From assembly GCF_051233685.1 (NCBI RefSeq), contig NZ_JBAMMY010000172.1:1-19469 (forward strand): 19,469 nucleotides of DNA, written 5' to 3'. A program made the position numbers and the translations under genes. Below the pieces are notes generated by a model. That model searched no databases and was not told the origin of the DNA. It was given only the letters and a program-made list of their open reading frames with translations. Source of the stretch: RPRI01 sp051233685. GTDB taxonomy: Bacteria > Desulfobacterota > Desulfobacteria > Desulfobacterales > RPRI01. Of this stretch, positions 1 to 5,899 are shown piece after piece; the first letter of the stretch is position 1, and every line of letters begins with the position of its first letter.

Positions 1-140
1 CATTTAGGACAAATAAATCCTTCTGGCCAGCGAGTTTTGAGCAGCCAGGCATAACAGTCATCTTCACTCTGAAAGTCTTCCTGGAAAATCAACCAACTCA
101 TTTCCCCATAATTTGGCTTAACCCCAATATTGCTGCTCAT
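1..140 (-). CDS. IS1595-family transposase, N-terminal part (runs off the left edge)
   Basis: This is the start of a DDE-type transposase that moves the insertion sequence. I translated it by eye from ATG at 138-140. The first 46 codons give MSSNIGVKPNYGEMSW, then a stretch with FQSEDDCYAWLLKTRWPEGF followed by ICPKC at the window edge. The pattern 'F..DF..EDDCYAWLLKTRWPEGFICPKC' is the hallmark N-terminus of IS1595/ISXO2-like transposases. There an acidic helix and the 'RWPEGF.CP.C' motif lead into a zinc ribbon. The catalytic ISXO2-like domain would lie beyond the window. Only about 15% of a typical protein of roughly 300 residues is present, so whether the gene is intact cannot be judged. 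Confidence 0.8.
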   Translation of the reverse strand, partial: MSSNIGVKPNYGEMSWLIFQEDFQSEDDCYAWLLKTRWPEGFICPK

Positions 141-182
141 GATGTTTATTATAAATAATTGGGTCAGCTAAGTCAATAGGCC
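1..182 (-). mobile_element. IS1595-family insertion sequence, one end only
   Basis: The left edge of the window is the end of an insertion sequence that carries the 5' part of an IS1595-type transposase gene. The probable outer terminus, read on the minus strand, begins near 182 as GGCCTATTGACTTAGCTGAC and lies about 40 bp upstream of the transposase start. The element sits inside a dsrE-family gene whose coding similarity stops at this point. The other end, its terminal inverted repeat and the expected short target duplication are outside the window, so the exact boundary is inferred. Confidence 0.65.
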
Positions 183-600
183 AAATTTGATATTAGGATT
201 ATCTACTCCATATTTCGATTTGAAAATATCATTTTTCAAAACAATAGGGGGCAGAGGCGCCATGAATAACCGCCACAAGTTTCATCTTGTTTGGCATCAT
301 ACCTGCGGAAGCAAATACATTGATCAAACGTGCTATATGGTCTAGTCCCTGATTTATCTTAACTTTATTATCTGCTGCTTTTGTAATGTCGAATAGAATT
401 TTATAGTCAATAGATTTATCCGGCTGTACGGCTGCATCCGGTAATAGATGAACAGGGCCATATCCTTTAATAACCGGGTATTCCCACTCTTGTGCATAAG
501 AATTATTTGAGCAAATAACTATTGACAAAATGACAAAAACCATTTTAATTAAGTTTTTCATGGCGGTTCTTCTTTCAATAATATTTTCTTTGCTTTTCAT
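168..600 (-). pseudogene. DsrE-family exported protein, frameshifted and cut by the insertion sequence
   Basis: The reading frame starts at ATG 598-600, preceded by AAGGAGGT. It encodes a probable signal peptide (MKNLIKMVFVILSIVICSNN, then SYAQ) and a DsrE/YchN-like domain with the family signatures 'YPVIKGYGPVHLLPDAAVQP', 'GLDHIARLINVFASAG' and 'VAVIHGAS'. After HGASAP the frame runs into YCFEK and a stop at 229. Removing one C from the CCCCC run at about 246-250 restores the expected family sequence (APIVLKNDIFKSKYGVDNPN). That frame is lost at the insertion-sequence junction near 182 and stops at 168. Intact homologues are usually about 150-170 residues and continue past NPN. A second possible start is ATG 559-561, directly at the signal peptide. 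The gene looks dead twice over, unless the frameshift is a sequencing error. Confidence 0.75.
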
Positions 601-658
601 GAGACCTCCTTGCAACTCTTTTTATCTTTATCTTTACATTGAACTCATTGAATAGGGT

Positions 659-720
659 AACCGGGCGCCCGGTCCTTGAGTTTCACACAACTCCTCTCCA
701 CTTACACCGCGCGCCCGGTT
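659..720. repeat. GC-rich inverted repeat with a nested hairpin
   Basis: Two 15-bp arms, AACCGGGCGCCCGGT (659-673) and ACCGCGCGCCCGGTT (706-720), are reverse complements with one mismatch. The first arm contains a perfect 14-bp palindrome. The 32-bp spacer holds a smaller hairpin, GAGTT/AACTC with a 6-nt loop (about 678-693). The unit lies between the dsrE pseudogene and the cytochrome c peroxidase gene. It contrasts sharply with the AT-rich sequence to its left. There is no T-run after either arm, so it is not a standard terminator. Confidence 0.7.
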
Positions 721-836
721 GACTCTGTAGTCAGGTCTAACAACTGAAAAGATACGTAAACCCCCCTTTTTGGAGATAGGCCCCCTTAGAATCATGACGT
801 ACAACACCCATCATTTCAGCCAAGCGGAAACCAGTC

Positions 837-2219
837 CTACAAAGACATTAAGAAGGCAACGAGGTCCTGCTTTTCCTTGGCGGTCAATTGGAGTTGTTGC
901 ACAAGGTTGAAGTATTCAACTGTATCTTCAAGTGTGAAGCATCGGCCGTCATGCAGATAGGGCGGGGAATCCTTGATGCCTCTCAAGGGAAAGGTTTTGA
1001 TGGGTCCGTCATGTGCCATCATCATTCCATTTGCTACCTCCTGCTTGTAAAAACGTTCAGCCCGAAGATTATGCATGGTGTTGTCGGTGTAGTAGGGGGA
1101 AGGATGGCATGCGGAGCACTGAGCCTTCCCGTTAAAAAGAGTCTCACCGCGCAGTTCGTCCGGACTAGCCAAGGAGCGGTCGAGTTTGCCGTAGATATTG
1201 AGCTTGGACGCTGGTGGAAAATCCAGGATCGCCAGGAATTCGGCCATGAAATGCACCTGGGAGCCCCTTTCAAGAATGTTAACTCCTTTCTTGGCGGCCA
1301 TACAGATATCTCCATCAAAATAGGCAGCACGCTGTTCAAACTCAGTGAAATCCTCCACTGTCTTCAAAGCACGTTGCGAACCGAATAACTGCTGGATGTT
1401 CACTCCCCGCAAGGTGGGCGTTTCAATACGGTGTCTGAATTCCTGTGGCCGAATGTCACCGACAAGATGGTTGGCCCCGTTGGTATGGCCGTTGGCATGG
1501 CAATCGAAACAGGTTACACCCAAGCTGGGTCTGTCGGTCCGGCGGTCTTCGGTCGCATTAAATTGCTGTTGCGGAAACTGGGTTACAAGAAGGCGCAGGC
1601 CCTCAAGCTGCTTGGGGTTCAGTATTCCGTTGAAAATCTCATAGTAGTTGTCGATAGTAATGAGACGCCCTTTTGCTATATCACCAAGATCGGGCCGGGT
1701 GGTCAGGTAAATTCCAGGGGCCGTATCCGGAAGGATATGCTCGGGCAGGTCGAAATCCAAATCAAAGCGTACCAACCGCGGCAGTGTTTTTGTGATCATC
1801 TCCGGGAAGAGCATGCCCCCCTCGGCGTGGTCTGCAAACGGGAGTGGTTTGTATGGGAAAACCCCCTTGCCTTTGATCTGTTCGGGAGTCATTTTGCCAA
1901 GCTGCTCCCACGTTACGCCCTTAAGTTTAGCTGTCGGCCCAACTGGTAGATGTTTTCCCCCAGACATAACAGCCTCGGTGTGTACCTTCTTTGAAAGATC
2001 ATAACGGGAGTTCAGCAATTCCGCATGCTGTTTAGCCCGCTCGGCTTTCACGGCCATACGCGCTGATTTAATCTGGTCGAATGTGACGTCCTGGTTCGTC
2101 GGTCCATAGCTTGAGACAACCTTGCCCTGCTGCGCAGAGACAACCGCAGTGGCGGCCCCCGCAACCAACATAATGCAGATTGCAACTAATGCGAAACTAT
2201 ACTTCTTTTGTCGGTTCAT
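837..2219 (-). CDS. Dihaem cytochrome c peroxidase-like protein, exported
   Basis: This is a 460-residue periplasmic c-type cytochrome, probably of the cytochrome c peroxidase/MauG superfamily, which reduces hydrogen peroxide or carries out related two-haem redox chemistry. A signal peptide covers roughly residues 1-30 (hydrophobic core about 9-27, ending VVSAQ). There are two haem-binding CXXCH motifs: CFDCH at 237-241 and CSACH at 368-372. A C-terminal segment, PPYLHDGRCFTLEDTVEYFN (419-438), is the conserved block of this superfamily that carries the distal region. The protein is longer than classical 320-350-residue CcpA; the extra length is an N-terminal extension of about 100 residues before the first haem domain. 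The start is supported by AGGAGG 10 nt upstream. It lies near superoxide dismutase, which fits peroxide defence. The exact substrate is not established. Confidence 0.85.
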   Translation of the reverse strand: MNRQKKYSFALVAICIMLVAGAATAVVSAQQGKVVSSYGPTNQDVTFDQIKSARMAVKAERAKQHAELLNSRYDLSKKVHTEAVMSGGKHLPVGPTAKLKGVTWEQLGKMTPEQIKGKGVFPYKPLPFADHAEGGMLFPEMITKTLPRLVRFDLDFDLPEHILPDTAPGIYLTTRPDLGDIAKGRLITIDNYYEIFNGILNPKQLEGLRLLVTQFPQQQFNATEDRRTDRPSLGVTCFDCHANGHTNGANHLVGDIRPQEFRHRIETPTLRGVNIQQLFGSQRALKTVEDFTEFEQRAAYFDGDICMAAKKGVNILERGSQVHFMAEFLAILDFPPASKLNIYGKLDRSLASPDELRGETLFNGKAQCSACHPSPYYTDNTMHNLRAERFYKQEVANGMMMAHDGPIKTFPLRGIKDSPPYLHDGRCFTLEDTVEYFNLVQQLQLTAKEKQDLVAFLMSL

Positions 2220-2294
2220 TTTACACAGTCCTCCTTTTTTTAATAGTTATTTTTCACTGGATACAAGTCTGTCGTGTTTGGCGAAATGGGCTTT

Positions 2295-2309
2295 TTAATG
2301 GTTCATCAT
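2295..2309 (-). pseudogene. Remnant start of the small membrane protein gene (second copy)
   Basis: The minus-strand stretch CGAAAGGGGTGTTTT, then ATGATGAACCATTAA, keeps the ribosome site and first four codons (MMNH) of the gene found intact at 11506-11667, and then hits a stop. About 37 bp around the start align with the intact locus. It lies downstream of an acetate-kinase remnant, in the same order and orientation as the intact pair. Confidence 0.45.
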
Positions 2310-2391
2310 AAAACACCCCTTTCGTTGCGCTGAGACCAGCCAACCGCCGAGCACTCTATGCCGTCGGCTGAGGCAGCATTGTCATTTAAAG

Positions 2392-2446
2392 TGAGCGCCA
2401 TAGAACCACCGTAGTTACCGTTCATAGCGTGGCATAGTGGCGCTCA
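2392..2446. repeat. Inverted repeat, 9-bp arms
   Basis: TGAGCGCCA (2392-2400) and TGGCGCTCA (2438-2446) are perfect reverse complements separated by 37 bp. The right arm lies at the degraded 3' end of the acetate-kinase remnant. The rest of the gene-free interval 2220-2624 contains only this dyad and the two remnants. I see no complete gene there. Confidence 0.5.
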
Positions 2447-2452
2447 GCAATT

Positions 2453-2551
2453 ATTTCGCTTTTCTTCGAGTTCGATTCCAAGGCATTTCAGCCCATTACT
2501 AATCTGGGCGCGGACCGTGGGCGCATTCTCTCCGATGCCGCTTGCGAACAC
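2453..2551 (-). pseudogene. Acetate kinase C-terminal fragment
   Basis: Thirty-three codons read VFASGIGENAPTVRAQISNG followed by LKCLGIELEEKRN. This matches the C-terminal nucleotide-binding block of the intact kinase at 11772-13037 (VFAGGIGENAPIVRARICDG, then LEFLGIELKEKRN). The frame then stops at 2444, and upstream similarity is lost or frameshifted. The nucleotide sequences differ at many positions, so this is not a fresh copy of the neighbouring gene. It is an older duplicate, or the relic of a second, similar island. Confidence 0.75.
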
Positions 2552-2624
2552 ATGCCAATCCCGAAAAGAGCGATCAGAACTCCTGCATGTTCCAGGATAA
2601 AGCACGCGACCGTTCAGACTGCCG

Positions 2625-3245
2625 TCATCCAAGGTTCTCTGTCGCGAAATTCCAATTAATTAGTTTATCTAGCACTGCATTGACATAGTCCGCGCGTCGG
2701 TTCTGGTAATCCAGGTAGTAGGCGTGTTCCCATACGTCGATGGTCAATAACGGTTTTATGCCGGTGGTTATTGGCACATCTGCATTGCCGGTTTTAACCA
2801 CCTTAAGCTTGTCGCCATCCAGCACAAGCCACACCCAGCCGCTGCCAAACTGAGCCATTGCCGCAGTCGCCAACTCCTTCTTGCAGGCATCCAAGGCGCC
2901 AAAAGAAATCTCTATCTTTTTCTTCAATACTGCTGGTGGCTCACCACCGCCCTTCGGACTCAGGCTATGCCAGTAAAACGTGTGGTTCCATGTTTGCGCT
3001 GCATTATTGAAGATCGCGGTCTTGTCAGCTTTGCTGGCTGTCATGGTGATGATTTTCTCCAACGGCAGGTCCGCAAACTCCGTTCCTGATATCAACTTGT
3101 TCAGATTATCGACATATCCCTTGTGATGCTTGCCGTAATGAAAGCTAACAGTATTTGCGGAGATTACAGGGGACAGCGCATTATCCGCGTAAGGCAGAGT
3201 TGGTAAAACATGTGAAGATACACTTTTGATCTTGTCATTGTTCAT
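2625..3245 (-). CDS. sodB: Iron superoxide dismutase
   Basis: This is a 206-residue cytoplasmic Fe/Mn-family superoxide dismutase that converts superoxide to oxygen and hydrogen peroxide. The metal ligands are visible: His36 in FHYGKHHKGY, His88 in NAAQTWNHTFYWHS, and Asp170 and His174 in DVWEHAYYLDY. Gln84 in NAAQTW sits where Fe-type enzymes carry their active-site glutamine, so iron is the likely metal. There is no signal peptide. I chose ATG 3243-3245 because AGGAGG lies 8 nt upstream. The longer frame back to 3371 would add 42 residues unlike any dismutase. The length is close to the usual 190-200. It lies 125 bp downstream of a ferritin-like gene. Together with the peroxidase at 837-2219 this forms an oxidative-stress group. 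Confidence 0.93.
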   Translation of the reverse strand: MNNDKIKSVSSHVLPTLPYADNALSPVISANTVSFHYGKHHKGYVDNLNKLISGTEFADLPLEKIITMTASKADKTAIFNNAAQTWNHTFYWHSLSPKGGGEPPAVLKKKIEISFGALDACKKELATAAMAQFGSGWVWLVLDGDKLKVVKTGNADVPITTGIKPLLTIDVWEHAYYLDYQNRRADYVNAVLDKLINWNFATENLG

Positions 3246-3274
3246 CTTTTTTCCTCCTATATTGTGTCGTAAAA

Positions 3275-3353
3275 GCCTAATGGCTTGTGATTCAGCGGCG
3301 CCGGGCCAAGCACAGCAAGGCAAAGCCATCCGCTGGACGCGGTTGTTGAACGG
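3275..3353 (-). other. attC-like spacer between ferritin-like and sodB genes (tentative)
   Basis: Read on the minus strand, this spacer starts with GTTCAAC (fits RYYYAAC), has inner arms CAGCGG and CCGCTG (3330-3335 and 3293-3298), and ends with AAGCCATTAGGC. The last heptamer resembles GTTAGGC of integron attC sites but has ATT in place of the essential GTT. It lies just 3' of one ORF and just 5' of the next, as a cassette recombination site would. The outer arms do not pair well and no integrase is in the window. It could be a decayed attC or a chance GC-rich dyad. Confidence 0.2.
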
Positions 3354-3370
3354 TTTTTCCCGGAAATTCA

Positions 3371-3673
3371 TTACTTCATTTTCTTGATTAATTCTTCGAC
3401 TTCTTCTGCCCCCTCGGCATAAAACTTTTCTTCATCGGGGGAAAGCACGCGAAGCAATCTCAAAAACTCTCCAGCGTGTACACGCTCCTCGTCAGCTATG
3501 TCCTTGAGCACTTTCACGGCGAGTTTGTTGTCGGTTGACTCGGCAAGCTGCATATATAACTGAATCGCTTCGTACTCTGCGGCCACCATGAAACGAATGG
3601 CTCTGACAAGCTCCACATCCTTGAGCTTCCTTTCGTTTGCCAACCCTGAAAAGGGTGATCCGAACTCTGGCAT
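3371..3673 (-). CDS. Ferritin-like (half-ferritin/rubrerythrin-type) protein
   Basis: This is a 100-residue, all-helical protein of the ferritin-like superfamily. It is too short for a four-helix bundle, so it probably dimerises to build one diiron/ferroxidase site. Helix 1 contains Glu33 (MVAAEYEAIQLYMQLAEST) and helix 2 contains Glu63-x-x-His66 (DIADEERVHAGEF). This arrangement matches encapsulated-ferritin (EncFtn) proteins and the ferritin-like module of archaeal encapsulins. The tail EEVEELIKKMK carries no recognisable encapsulin cargo-loading peptide, and no encapsulin gene is in the window. The start has AAGGAG upstream. Iron oxidation/storage or peroxide handling is inferred from the family and from the neighbouring superoxide dismutase. 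Confidence 0.85.
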   Translation of the reverse strand: MPEFGSPFSGLANERKLKDVELVRAIRFMVAAEYEAIQLYMQLAESTDNKLAVKVLKDIADEERVHAGEFLRLLRVLSPDEEKFYAEGAEEVEELIKKMK

Positions 3674-3751
3674 GTGTATTCTCCTTTCTTACTTTATTTT
3701 AAGCTTTCGCCTACGACAAAGCGCACCCGACGCGGGATCGCCTCCATCCGG

Positions 3752-3940
3752 CTACTTGCGGGGTTCCATTAACTGCTTGTTGTTTTGCTTATGGCGAAAC
3801 TCGGATAAGTACCGGTAAATTTCAACCCTCGCCCGGTTGATGCCGCTAAAATTCACTATAACTACCAATAATAACAGGCAGGCATAAGGCAAAAAGAGGC
3901 ATACACAAGGTTTTATCAGTCCATCGTCTCTTTGCCACAA
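3752..3940 (-). CDS. Possible small membrane protein, unrecognised
   Basis: This is a 62-codon frame starting at a TTG, directly downstream of the polyketide synthase gene. It has one hydrophobic segment (CVCLFLPYACLLLLVVIVNF) followed by a basic tail (RARVEIYRYLSEFRHKQNNK). I see no convincing ribosome site and recognise no family. It could be a real single-pass membrane protein or chance. The rest of the 334-bp interval 3674-4007 shows nothing else that I can support. Confidence 0.25.
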   Translation of the reverse strand: MWQRDDGLIKPCVCLFLPYACLLLLVVIVNFSGINRARVEIYRYLSEFRHKQNNKQLMEPRK

Positions 3941-4007
3941 GCTTTTCTACCTTCACCGGATCTACTTTTGCTTTGCCACATCAACCGTCTTGACAGATGC
4001 TTCCTGT

Positions 4008-5180
4008 TCAGCATTTTGTTATATTTTCAATCTTTGTGCCAGGTTTCCAATACTCAGCGTCATGCCACCCATCATTTTTCTTGGTTTCCGGCGGTTCCGG
4101 TTTATGATGGCTACCGGACGAAAATTCAATAAGCTCCGCAAAAGCGGAGAAGCCGGCGCCGAATGCCAGTAGCATCCCTTTTTGGCCGGGTTGTGGCCGG
4201 CCGCTGTCCAGAATCTCCCGCAAGACAAACAGAACGGAGGGTGACGACATGTTGCCGTAGTTCTTGAAAATGCTGTATGAAAAGCGCAGAGCCTCGACGT
4301 CAAGTTCCAGTTTTTTGGCGACTTGGGCCAACACCGCCGTGCCTCCCGGATGGACCGCCCACCAGGCAATGTCATTCCTGGAGAGGCCGTGCCGGTTCAG
4401 AAGCCCGGAGGCCACCTCCATCACGGTGCTTGCTCCGATAACCGGTACCCGCCTGCTCAGGTGGTTCCGCAGACGGCCGCCTTCCGTCCGGTAACGCAGC
4501 TCTTCGCGGTACCGGGGACAAAGACCTGCCGCAAAGTCCACCATTTTCACCAGTCCGTCCTGAGCGTTCTCCTTAGACAGGTCAAGAACGGCGGCGGCGG
4601 CGCCATCACCGAAAATGGAATTGCTCACCACCAGTTCCGGCTCATGACCGGGGAAAATGGTGGCCGAACAGATTTCCACGGCAAGGCTGAGAACCGGACC
4701 TTCATCGCTTCGGACCAGCATGGCGGCAGCAGCTTCAAGATTCGGAATCACCGCACCACACCGCATTCCCATCAAGTCCAGGAAGCGAATCGATGTCCTG
4801 AGCCCCAGATCTTCCGCGATATACGAGGAGAGTCCGGGGCAGAGGTAAGCGGTGCAGGTGTTGACAACCAAGCCGGATATATCGGCGGGTTCTACGCCGG
4901 CCTCCGCCAATGCGCGGCGTGCGGCGGCAATGGCTGTGCTGCGACTAAACTTGAGAAAGCGCGCCAACAGACGGTCGGGATCGGTTTCAAGGACATCCGC
5001 CTTCGTATCCATTCCCAGATAACGGCCTTTGATTTTGCCGTCCAGGAGAATACGGCGATACAGATCCCGTTCGGCCGGTTTCAGGGAGAAATGCGTGAAG
5101 AAGTATTCGTACGCCTCCTCCTGCGTTACATAAAATGGCGGGGTGGCGGTGCCCAGCCCTCTGAGGATGATGGATTTCAC
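4008..5180 (-). CDS. Type III polyketide synthase (chalcone/stilbene synthase family)
   Basis: This 390-residue homodimeric ketosynthase would condense an acyl starter with malonyl-CoA units to give a tri- or tetraketide, commonly an alkylresorcinol or alkylpyrone in bacteria. The catalytic triad is visible: Cys141 in DLMGMRCGAVIPNLEAA, His277 in WAVHPGG and Asn310 in KNYGNMSSPSV. The C-terminal block GMLLAFGAGFSAFAELIEF also fits. A 35-residue hydrophilic tail (GSHHKPEPPETKK, then NDGWHDAEYWKPG) follows the fold and is unusual. I chose the GTG at 5178-5180. It overlaps the TGA of the methyltransferase gene as GTGA and has AGGAG 7 nt upstream, which implies translational coupling. Starter and chain length cannot be read from the sequence. 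Confidence 0.92.
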   Translation of the reverse strand: MKSIILRGLGTATPPFYVTQEEAYEYFFTHFSLKPAERDLYRRILLDGKIKGRYLGMDTKADVLETDPDRLLARFLKFSRSTAIAAARRALAEAGVEPADISGLVVNTCTAYLCPGLSSYIAEDLGLRTSIRFLDLMGMRCGAVIPNLEAAAAMLVRSDEGPVLSLAVEICSATIFPGHEPELVVSNSIFGDGAAAAVLDLSKENAQDGLVKMVDFAAGLCPRYREELRYRTEGGRLRNHLSRRVPVIGASTVMEVASGLLNRHGLSRNDIAWWAVHPGGTAVLAQVAKKLELDVEALRFSYSIFKNYGNMSSPSVLFVLREILDSGRPQPGQKGMLLAFGAGFSAFAELIEFSSGSHHKPEPPETKKNDGWHDAEYWKPGTKIENITKC

Positions 5181-5899
5181 ACGTTTTCTCCTGGTTTGAA
5201 TCGGATGATAGCGGCGATCCGAAACCAACTGGCCGGCTCCACGGAAACCGTGACGTTGTCGAGTTGTCGCAACAAGGTTCTCAGTTCATCGATTTTGAAG
5301 CCGCGCCGGATCGAGAGCAGGGCGTCATGCCGGACCCCTGCCGGCGCAGCGGTGGCGACCAGCAGTATTCTTGCTGCCAGAGACGCCAGTTGCGAGCGAC
5401 GCAGATCGTTTATCAGCATGCTGCTTCGCACGAAATCGCGGAGCCTGTGCAGCAGCATCAGGATCTGTGCATTGCTGAAATGATGGAAGCACATGGAGGT
5501 CACGGCATAATCGTACGGTTCGACGGGCTGGTGGGTGAAAGCGTCTTCCTGAAGCAGTTTCACCGGCGGGTTTCCCGCCCGGGCGAGCCGCCCGCGCGCA
5601 ATGTCAATTGCATGGCTGGCCATTTCCAGGCAGGTGAAGTGCAGGGGGATGCCGTAAGCGCGCGCCCACCGGATCACTGCCAGCGGGATGTCGCAGCTTC
5701 CCGAGCCGATATCGAGGATGCGCAGTGGGGTGCAGGCATGGCGCTCGGCAGTTTCTGCGGCCAGAAAACGCCGGACCAACCGGATGCCGCCGAAGCGATA
5801 ATTGACCGTCTCCATGAACCGGTAACTGGCGGCGGCCAGCGACGGATCACAGTCCGGCCGGTCCAGAAGCTCCATCGTCGTGGCGCGTGAGTCAGACAC
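5177..5899 (-). CDS. Class I SAM-dependent methyltransferase
   Basis: This is a 240-residue Rossmann-fold methyltransferase. Motif I is LDIGSGSCDIP at 62-72, followed by the acidic end of the second strand (CLEM, 90-93), a DAF segment (119-121) and the FHHF block (138-141). The late segment LINDLRRSQLASLAA is typical of methyltransferases encoded next to type III polyketide synthases, such as SrsB of Streptomyces phenolic-lipid synthesis. The substrate is therefore probably the polyketide product, by O- or C-methylation. The GTG at 5897-5899 is preferred because GGAGG lies upstream and it overlaps the preceding gene by 8 nt. An ATG at 5873-5875 is an alternative. The gene ends in a GTGA overlap with the synthase. 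Confidence 0.85.
   Translation of the reverse strand: MSDSRATTMELLDRPDCDPSLAAASYRFMETVNYRFGGIRLVRRFLAAETAERHACTPLRILDIGSGSCDIPLAVIRWARAYGIPLHFTCLEMASHAIDIARGRLARAGNPPVKLLQEDAFTHQPVEPYDYAVTSMCFHHFSNAQILMLLHRLRDFVRSSMLINDLRRSQLASLAARILLVATAAPAGVRHDALLSIRRGFKIDELRTLLRQLDNVTVSVEPASWFRIAAIIRFKPGENV

Noticed and set aside
659..720. Integron attC site or group II intron end as an explanation for the GC-rich repeat
   Set aside because: The ends do not fit RYYYAAC/GTTRRRY, and no intron domain V or reverse-transcriptase gene is visible.
3246..3371. N-terminal extension of superoxide dismutase by 42 residues
   Set aside because: The strong ribosome site at 3243-3245 and family alignment place the start there; the extension is translated spacer.
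4323..5483. Long open frame (386 codons) on the plus strand
   Set aside because: It lies antisense to the type III synthase and methyltransferase, whose motifs are unmistakable. It shows no family signature and is a by-product of high G+C codon use.
5264..5890. Open frame of 208 codons on the plus strand
   Set aside because: Antisense shadow of the methyltransferase; no ribosome site or recognisable domain.
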